Below, piece after piece: positions 1 to 4,278 of a stretch of DNA of 6,011 nucleotides. This DNA comes from Treponema sp. (GTDB lineage Bacteria; Spirochaetota; Spirochaetia; Treponematales; Breznakiellaceae). A program made the translations under genes and the position numbers. The stretch covers positions 1-6,011 of the forward strand of contig JAITJV010000048.1 in the NCBI GenBank assembly GCA_031278755.1, in the 5' to 3' direction. Position 1 is the stretch's first letter; the number at the start of each line of letters is the position of its first letter. The notes under the pieces are model-generated. The model worked only from the letters and a program-made list of their open reading frames with translations, did no database searches and was not told the DNA's origin.

Positions 1-1531
1 ATGTCTTATTATGGATACCGCCTCGGGCGAAGTGGCCGCCTATGTGGGGAACGTCCGGTCGCCCGTCGCCGGGGACGTTGACATTATTACCGCCCCGCGG
101 AGTTCAGGCAGCCTCTTAAAGCCCTTCCTCTACGCCGCCATGCTTGATTCAGGGGACGTCCTTCCCTCGTCGCTTGTAAGCGATATTCCCACAAGGGTAG
201 GAAGCTACAGCCCGGAAAACATCACCCGCACCTACCTGGGGGCCGTTCCCGCCGGCGAGGCGCTGGCCCGCTCGCTCAACGTGCCCGCCGTCCGCTCGCT
301 TCGTGTATACGGCGTGGAACGCTTCGCCCGCCTCCTGAGAACCCTGGGGCTTACGACCCTGTTCCGCCCCGGCGTTGAATACGGCCTTCCCCTGATCCTC
401 GGAGGCGCCGAAGTAACGCTCTGGGAAATAGCGGGGCTTTACGGCGGTCTCGCGCGCGCGGCGTCCGCCCCGGCCGCGGAGGCCATTCCGGCCGCGGGGG
501 CCGCTGCTTTCGCCCCGGCCGCGGAGGCCATTCCGGCCGCGGCATCCACGGCGTCCGCCTTTTTTCCGCCTTCCGTCTTTAAAGCCGGAGCGGACAAAAA
601 GGCCCGCGGAACCTCGCGGGGAATTTCCCGCGGCGCGGCGTGGCTGACGCTTGAAGCCCTCGCCTTTGCCGCCCGCCCCGGCGAGGAAGCCGTCTGGCAG
701 GAATATGCGGGGGCCCGCCGCATCGCCTGGAAAACGGGAACCAGCTTCGGCAACAGGGACGCCTGGGCGATAGGCGTTACGCCCGGCTGGACCGTAGCCG
801 TATGGATAGGGAACGCCACCGGCGAAGGGCGGGCCGAATTGCGGAGCGCCAATACGGCTTCTCCCCTGCTCTTTGAACTTTTTTCCGCCCTGGGTTCCGG
901 CGGCGGCGGAAATACCACCGCGGCAAAAAGGGAAGGCGGCTGGTTTCCCCAGCCGGCGGCGGATCTTAAAAGCGCCGAAGTGTGCGCCCTTTCGGGATTC
1001 CCCGCGGGACCCGACTGCCGGACGGTAATCTTCGTTCAAATTCCCCGCGCCGCCCCGCCCCATAATCCCTGCCCCTACTGCATACGGGTTACCGTCACCG
1101 AAACGGAAAACCTCCGCGTAAGACGGGAACGCAGCGCGGAACCGGTAAGGGAAAAATCCTGGTTTGTGCTTCCCCCCGCGGAAGAATGGTACTACAGACG
1201 GTGGAACCTCGATTACAAACCGCTTCCCCCGCCCGGCGCGTCCTATGCCGAATATGAGCCTCCCCTTGCCCTTTTCAACCCCGCCGAGGGAAGCCAGGTC
1301 TACGTCCCCCGCGAACTTGACGGCGCCGAAGGACGCATCGTATTTTCCGCCGCGCATCGCGAAAACACCGCGCGCATTTATTGGCACCTCGACGGCGTCT
1401 ATTTGGGCGAAAGTTCCGTTTTTCATGAAATGGAAGCCCGCCCCGGTCCGGGCCGCCATACCCTCACCCTTGTGGACGGGGCAGGCAACACCCTTACCCG
1501 CCGCTTTGCAGTGCCCGAAGCGCCGGAGTAG
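1..1531 (+). CDS. pbpC: Penicillin-binding protein 1C, 3' part (transpeptidase and C-terminal domains)
   Basis: This is a bifunctional peptidoglycan synthase of the PBP1C class, which polymerises and cross-links murein on the periplasmic face of the inner membrane. The gene enters from the left edge; the frame is open through bases 2-10, so the Met at base 11 is internal. The signal anchor and glycosyltransferase domain lie outside the window. Numbering from that Met, the transpeptidase motifs are SxxK as SLLK at residues 34-37 (nucleophile Ser34), SxN as SLN at 88-90, and KTG at 241-243. Beyond these, 'KTGTSFGNRDAWAIG' closely resembles E. coli PbpC. A Cys-containing segment follows (Cys325, 336, 354, 357), then the LPP/WYY stretch near 388-396 and a beta-rich PBP1C C-terminal domain (BiPBP_C type, about 415-500). 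Residues 153-182 are an Ala/Pro-rich tandem repeat in a variable loop. The gene ends with TAG at 1529-1531 and converges on the radical SAM gene. The assignment to PBP1C rather than PBP1A rests on the C-terminal architecture. Confidence 0.93.
   Translation, partial: CLIMDTASGEVAAYVGNVRSPVAGDVDIITAPRSSGSLLKPFLYAAMLDSGDVLPSSLVSDIPTRVGSYSPENITRTYLGAVPAGEALARSLNVPAVRSLRVYGVERFARLLRTLGLTTLFRPGVEYGLPLILGGAEVTLWEIAGLYGGLARAASAPAAEAIPAAGAAAFAPAAEAIPAAASTASAFFPPSVFKAGADKKARGTSRGISRGAAWLTLEALAFAARPGEEAVWQEYAGARRIAWKTGTSFGNRDAWAIGVTPGWTVAVWIGNATGEGRAELRSANTASPLLFELFSALGSGGGGNTTAAKREGGWFPQPAADLKSAEVCALSGFPAGPDCRTVIFVQIPRAAPPHNPCPYCIRVTVTETENLRVRRERSAEPVREKSWFVLPPAEEWYYRRWNLDYKPLPPPGASYAEYEPPLALFNPAEGSQVYVPRELDGAEGRIVFSAAHRENTARIYWHLDGVYLGESSVFHEMEARPGPGRHTLTLVDGAGNTLTRRFAVPEAPE
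466..556 (+). repeat. 45-bp tandem repeat encoding an Ala/Pro-rich loop inside pbpC
   Basis: Two copies with a 45-bp period (about 467-511 and 512-556) encode the 15-residue units APAAEAIPAAGAAAF and APAAEAIPAAASTAS. The first 32 bp of each unit are identical (466-497 and 511-542), and each contains the 10-mer CCGGCCGCGG twice. The period is a multiple of three, so the reading frame is kept. The repeat falls between the conserved LGGAEVTL...LYGGLA segment and the helix before KTG. That region is a surface loop of variable length in class A PBPs, and the two units roughly account for the extra length compared with E. coli PbpC. Confidence 0.9.
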
Positions 1532-1540
1532 CGGTTTTTA

Positions 1541-1601
1541 CAGGGGGGCCTGTTTCCGGACCGCCGTCCCGCGCGGCGGCACGCGGTCTCCGGCCCCCCT
1601 G
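1541..1601. terminator. Strong GC hairpin between convergent genes, candidate bidirectional terminator
   Basis: Bases 1541-1550 (CAGGGGGGCC) and 1592-1601 (GGCCCCCCTG) are a perfect 10-bp inverted repeat. They enclose a second stem, CCGCCG at 1561-1566 with CGGCGG at 1574-1579. The position, just after the pbpC stop and before the radical SAM stop on the other strand, suits a shared terminator. Neither strand has a T-run directly after the stem; the TTTTT at 1535-1539 precedes it on the plus strand. It is therefore not a classical intrinsic terminator, and could work with a factor or protect mRNA 3' ends. A weaker stem, GCGGC (1601-1605) with GCCGC (1614-1618), lies beside it. Confidence 0.4.
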
Positions 1602-1630
1602 CGGCCGCGCTTCGCCGCGTCCTGCCCCCC

Positions 1631-2743
1631 TCACCTGAACGGCGCCGTTTTTCCGCAGGCCCCGCAAGCATAGGTTCCGTCTTTATGCAGCAGCCCCTCT
1701 GTGTCTATGCGGCCGCCCGTCCGCCTGACCAGCGCCGCTCCGCAGCCGGAACAGAAGGTGTCGCTGAATCTGCGATCGCCGCCCTGAACGTTTCCGGCGT
1801 ACACATAGCGAACCGTTCCGGCCGCCCGTTCCGCCGTTTCAAAAAGGGCCCGGGGATCCGTCGGAGGCGCGTCCCAGCGGTAATCGGGATGGTAGGCCGA
1901 AAGGTGCCAGGGGACGGGTCCGTAATCCTTTTCAAGCCCGGCGATAAAAGAGGCGCACTCATCCAGTTCCGAAGGGGAATCGTTAAGCCCCGGCACGACG
2001 AGGGTGGTTACTTCAACATGAACCCCCGTTTTACAGGCAAGGGTGATGAAGTCCAGAACCGTTTCAAGCCTGCCGCCCAGCACCCTTTCGTAGGTTTCCC
2101 CGGAAAAACATTTAAGGTCTATGTTGGCGGCGGCGGTCAGGGCGAGGATCTCCCCGGCCGGGCCGCTGTTGATGCAGCCGTTGCTGACAAGTACATTGGC
2201 GGCGCCCGCTTCTTTTACGGCCCTCATGCAGTCCAGAAGGTATTCAACGTGAATCAGGGGTTCCGAATAGGTATAGGCGATAAGCCCGCCGTTTTCCACC
2301 GCCCCGCCGGCCGCGGCCGCGGCGGACACATAGCGGCCCGGGATCGCGCGGCCCGGATTCGCGCCCCCGCCCCGGCGGATCCGGCCGCCGGTTTGAAAGG
2401 TTTCATTCCCCGGATTTTCAACCTGTGAAATGCGCCAGTTTTGGCAAAAAGGGCAGCGCAGATTGCAGCCCGCGAACCCAAGCGAAAGGATGCGGGAACC
2501 GGGCCTGAAATGGTACAGGGGCTTTTTTTCAATGGGGTCCAGGGCCCAGGCTGTTACCAGCCCGTAAAAAGGGACGGCGGGGCCGCCGCGGTTTTCACGG
2601 ACCCCGCAGGCCCCTTTGCCCCCCGGGGGAATGCGGCACAGCCGGGGGCAAAGTTCGCAGCGGAACGCCGGAGGCTCCGCGCCGGAAACCCCGCTGTGCG
2701 GGCCTCCGTACGGGGAAAAAAAGCGCCCCCGGGGATCTTTCAC
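1631..2743 (-). CDS. amrS: AmmeMemoRadiSam-type radical SAM enzyme (AmrS, PflA-like)
   Basis: The 370-residue protein belongs to the radical SAM family usually found with AMMECR1-like and Memo-like proteins. Its reaction is not established. Cys93-x3-Cys97-x2-Cys100 (CNLRCPFC) is the 4Fe-4S/SAM motif, followed by QNWRISQ. The N-terminal Cys set (CELCPRLC at 29-36, then GACGVR at 45-50) and DPIEKKPLYHF (69-79) are hallmarks of this subgroup. Further family segments are AYTYSEP (156-162), VSNGC (186-190), DLKCF (209-213), VPGLND (250-255) and WHLSAYHPDY (279-288). A C-terminal ribbon has CSGC at 331-334 and CGAC at 360-363. Residues about 113-152 form a Gly/Arg/Ala-rich insertion. The start is GTG. 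It has only a weak Shine-Dalgarno match, but no other ATG, GTG or TTG lies in frame between the upstream stop and the first conserved Cys. No AMMECR1 or Memo gene is in the window. The symbol is by family; a generic PflA-like activase is the alternative. Confidence 0.9.
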   Translation of the reverse strand: MKDPRGRFFSPYGGPHSGVSGAEPPAFRCELCPRLCRIPPGGKGACGVRENRGGPAVPFYGLVTAWALDPIEKKPLYHFRPGSRILSLGFAGCNLRCPFCQNWRISQVENPGNETFQTGGRIRRGGGANPGRAIPGRYVSAAAAAGGAVENGGLIAYTYSEPLIHVEYLLDCMRAVKEAGAANVLVSNGCINSGPAGEILALTAAANIDLKCFSGETYERVLGGRLETVLDFITLACKTGVHVEVTTLVVPGLNDSPSELDECASFIAGLEKDYGPVPWHLSAYHPDYRWDAPPTDPRALFETAERAAGTVRYVYAGNVQGGDRRFSDTFCSGCGAALVRRTGGRIDTEGLLHKDGTYACGACGKTAPFR

Positions 2744-2770
2744 CGTCTTCGGTTGTGAAAGGCGCGGATC

Positions 2771-3163
2771 TTACCGCTGTTTAGCCGCGGCATGACTGCT
2801 CCGGATAAAGCGGTTCCTGAGCGCCCGGGATTTATTGGCGAACTGCACCGGATCATCCACTTCAAAAGGTTCAAGAATCACGCCATGGGCGCCTTTCCGC
2901 ACCCAAAATTTCACCAGCGGCACCCCCTCGCCTGTTTCCGTTACCGCGGAGTGGACTTCCTCGATCAAAAGCACGTCTTCAATCTTGAATTCCAGGATAC
3001 TGAGGTTTGCCCCCAGCGGATCATTCACGAGGATAAGCTTGTTTTTTTCCGACGGGTGCTGCCGCGGATAGCCGGTAAAGGGGACGGCGTTCTTCGGACG
3101 GCCCCCGGAGTATTTGGCGATTTCTCCAAGCGGCAGCGTCTCAAGATAACTTCCAATACTCAT
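2771..3163 (-). CDS. Conserved-looking 130-residue protein of unknown function, upstream of amrS
   Basis: I do not recognise this 130-residue protein. It has no signal peptide, no hydrophobic membrane segment and no cysteine, so it is probably a soluble cytoplasmic protein. The core at about 42-105 alternates hydrophobic and charged residues (KLILVNDPLG at 42-51, ILEFKIEDVLLIEEV at 56-70, LVKFWVRKGAHGVILEPF at 83-100), suggesting a small beta-rich fold. The tail after 110 is basic (KSRALRNRFIR). The start is well supported: ATG has AGGAGG at 3168-3173, four bases away, and a good promoter just upstream. The TAA stop is 27 bp before the amrS GTG, in the same frame, so the two are probably cotranscribed. 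By association it could be a partner or regulator of the radical SAM enzyme, but that is inference only. The opposite-strand frame over the same bases looks like a shadow. Confidence 0.8.
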   Translation of the reverse strand: MSIGSYLETLPLGEIAKYSGGRPKNAVPFTGYPRQHPSEKNKLILVNDPLGANLSILEFKIEDVLLIEEVHSAVTETGEGVPLVKFWVRKGAHGVILEPFEVDDPVQFANKSRALRNRFIRSSHAAAKQR

Positions 3164-3167
3164 GAAG

Positions 3168-3173
3168 CCTCCT
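3168..3173 (-). promoter_or_regulatory. Ribosome binding site of the 130-residue protein
   Basis: On the minus strand a perfect AGGAGG within AAAAAGGAGG lies four bases before the ATG at 3163-3161. This fixes the start of the unknown gene. Its strength contrasts with the weak site in front of the amrS GTG. Confidence 0.8.
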
Positions 3174-3179
3174 TTTTCA

Positions 3180-3208
3180 AGTATACCTTTTTAGGCCGGG
3201 TCTTTCAA
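3180..3208 (-). promoter_or_regulatory. Sigma-70-type promoter for the unknown gene and amrS
   Basis: Reading the minus strand, the -35 box TTGAAA (plus 3208-3203) and the -10 box TATACT (plus 3185-3180) are separated by exactly 17 bp. Each matches the consensus at five of six (TTGACA) or five of six (TATAAT) positions. Transcription would begin near 3173, essentially at the Shine-Dalgarno sequence, giving a leader of only about 10-12 bases. A direct repeat of AAAAAGG (plus 3186-3192 and 3171-3177) flanks the -10 box. Confidence 0.65.
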
Positions 3209-3231
3209 TTACGAAGGAGAACTGCTATTAT
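3203..3231 (+). promoter_or_regulatory. Possible promoter for nudC
   Basis: On the plus strand, TATTAT at 3226-3231 (overlapping TATAAA at 3229-3234) could be a -10 box. Seventeen bases upstream lies TTTCAA at 3203-3208, a poor -35 match that is the same hexamer as the minus-strand -35. The start site would be near 3238, about 27 bases before the nudC GTG. The -10 is good and the -35 weak, so this could need an activator. A perfect TATAAT also reads on the minus strand at 3232-3227, without a convincing -35. Confidence 0.35.
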
Positions 3232-3264
3232 AAAAAGAATTCAGGGAAGCCCGGGAGCGCCGCA

Positions 3265-4122
3265 GTGAAATCCGTCTATGTTTTTCAGGAAAACAGCCTG
3301 ATTTTGCCCGAAAAAGACGCCGATCCCCTTCATTATCGGGGGACGGATCTTCAAATCGTCAATAAAAACTTTGATTCCTTGCGAAAGGCCCGTACCCGGG
3401 AACCCTCTTTCGCGGGAGAGGCCTGCGGCGGCCTTGCCGGTTCCGCGGATTTTTTTGATTTTGGCGAAGCTGATACGGCGGCTCTGTCCCTTCCGCCGGG
3501 CCTTCCCCTCCCTCCGGGGTGGACGGCGCTGCCCCTGAGGCAATGGCTGTCCGTCGTTTCGGCGGAAACGGTGATGTTCGATCCCCGCAGGGCCGGCCCC
3601 GTGCTCCGCGCTTTTCACATAGCCCAGTGGCGCGCCGGCTCCCGTTTCTGCGGAAGCTGCGGAACGGCGAATACCGACGCCCCCGACGAACTTGCCCGGC
3701 TTTGTCCGGCCTGCGGCAGACGGGAATACCCCCGGATTTCCCCCGCCGTGATTACCCTTATCATAAATGACGAAGACAAGGCCCTTTTGGCCCATAACAA
3801 CAAGTTTGCCGGCGGCATGTACAGCCTTATAGCGGGCTTTACCGAAGCCGGGGAAAGCCTTGAAGGCGCCGTCGAACGGGAAATTTTTGAAGAAGTGGGC
3901 CTTGAAATCGCCAAAATACAGTACGTCGCCTCCCAGCCCTGGCCTTTTCCCAATTCCCTTATGCTGGGCTTTACCTGCCGCCATGCCGGAGGCGAAATAA
4001 AGCCTGACGGCAAAGAAATAACCGACGCCCGGTGGTTCAGCCGCGGCAGTCTTCCCCTGCTTCCCGGCTTCGGGTCCTTTTCCCGCTACCTTATCAACCG
4101 CTGGATAGACGGTTCCCTGTAA
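3265..4122 (+). CDS. nudC: NAD(H) pyrophosphatase / RNA deNADding Nudix hydrolase NudC
   Basis: NudC enzymes hydrolyse NADH and NAD+ to nicotinamide mononucleotide plus AMP, and remove NAD caps from the 5' ends of RNA in the cytoplasm. This 285-residue protein has the full family layout. A divergent N-terminal domain occupies about 1-120. A zinc ribbon follows, with Cys129, Cys132, Cys147 and Cys150 (CGSC...CPAC). The Nudix domain comes next, with a complete box G-x5-E-x7-REIFEEVGL from Gly191 to Leu213. SQPWPFPNS at 223-231 is the NudC signature that marks NAD(H) specificity. No catalytic residue is missing. The length is slightly above E. coli NudC (about 257 residues); the surplus is in the N-terminal domain. 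The GTG start has GGGAG at 3253-3257, seven bases before it, and no upstream in-frame ATG, GTG or TTG was found. The gene is divergent from the unknown gene and followed by cfpA, which has its own promoter. Confidence 0.95.
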   Translation: MKSVYVFQENSLILPEKDADPLHYRGTDLQIVNKNFDSLRKARTREPSFAGEACGGLAGSADFFDFGEADTAALSLPPGLPLPPGWTALPLRQWLSVVSAETVMFDPRRAGPVLRAFHIAQWRAGSRFCGSCGTANTDAPDELARLCPACGRREYPRISPAVITLIINDEDKALLAHNNKFAGGMYSLIAGFTEAGESLEGAVEREIFEEVGLEIAKIQYVASQPWPFPNSLMLGFTCRHAGGEIKPDGKEITDARWFSRGSLPLLPGFGSFSRYLINRWIDGSL

Positions 4123-4163
4123 GCCTGAAGACGCGAAAAGCCGGGATTTCACTTGAAAACAGA

Positions 4164-4180
4164 ATTCGTTAAAAACGAAT
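4164..4180. repeat. Perfect 7-3-7 inverted repeat upstream of the cfpA promoter
   Basis: ATTCGTT (4164-4170) and AACGAAT (4174-4180) form a perfect dyad around AAA. It lies 42 bases after the nudC stop and ends 17 bases before the cfpA -35 box. The stem is AT-rich and an A-run, not a T-run, follows it on the plus strand. That makes it a poor terminator for nudC. A protein-binding operator is the alternative reading. Confidence 0.45.
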
Positions 4181-4197
4181 AAAAATACGCTGGACCG

Positions 4198-4227
4198 TTG
4201 ACTTCTTTTATAGTATAGTGATAAAAT
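4198..4227 (+). promoter_or_regulatory. Sigma-70-type promoter of cfpA
   Basis: TTGACT at 4198-4203 (five of six to TTGACA) is followed after 18 bp by TAAAAT at 4222-4227 (five of six to TATAAT). The surrounding sequence is AT-rich, in sharp contrast with the flanking genes. Transcription would begin near 4234, giving a leader of about 45 bases. The strength of the match fits an abundant structural protein. Confidence 0.65.
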
Positions 4228-4233
4228 ACTGTA

Positions 4234-4248
4234 TATTCTAAAAGAATA
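4234..4248. repeat. 6-3-6 inverted repeat at the predicted cfpA transcription start
   Basis: TATTCT (4234-4239) and AGAATA (4243-4248) form a perfect dyad around AAA. It sits at the predicted transcription start. It could be an operator or a weak 5' mRNA hairpin. In such AT-rich DNA a dyad this short can also arise by chance. Confidence 0.35.
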
Positions 4249-4266
4249 GGCATAAAATAACTTTTT

Positions 4267-4272
4267 AAGGAG
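4267..4272 (+). promoter_or_regulatory. Ribosome binding site of cfpA
   Basis: AAGGAG lies six bases before the ATG at 4279. It favours that start over the second in-frame ATG at 4288, which would sit 15 bases from the site. Confidence 0.8.
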
Positions 4273-4278
4273 TCAAAT

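Noticed and set aside
149..1459. A 436-residue open frame on the minus strand opposite pbpC
   Set aside because: It has no recognisable motif and is Gly/Arg-rich, as expected for the antisense of a GC-rich gene. The plus strand carries clear PBP motifs in the same place.
1685..2428. A 247-residue plus-strand open frame opposite amrS
   Set aside because: It overlaps the radical SAM gene completely and its composition is low in information. No family signature was seen.
3212..3220. A strong Shine-Dalgarno-like GAAGGAGAA in the divergent region
   Set aside because: No ATG, GTG or TTG follows at a suitable distance in the nudC frame, and it probably lies upstream of the nudC transcript start. 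It does not define a start.
3241..4152. A 303-residue minus-strand open frame opposite nudC
   Set aside because: It is a shadow of the Nudix gene, which has full catalytic and zinc motifs on the plus strand.
4164..4180. Intrinsic terminator for nudC
   Set aside because: The stem is AT-rich and is followed by A residues, not T residues, on the plus strand. It is kept only as an inverted repeat.
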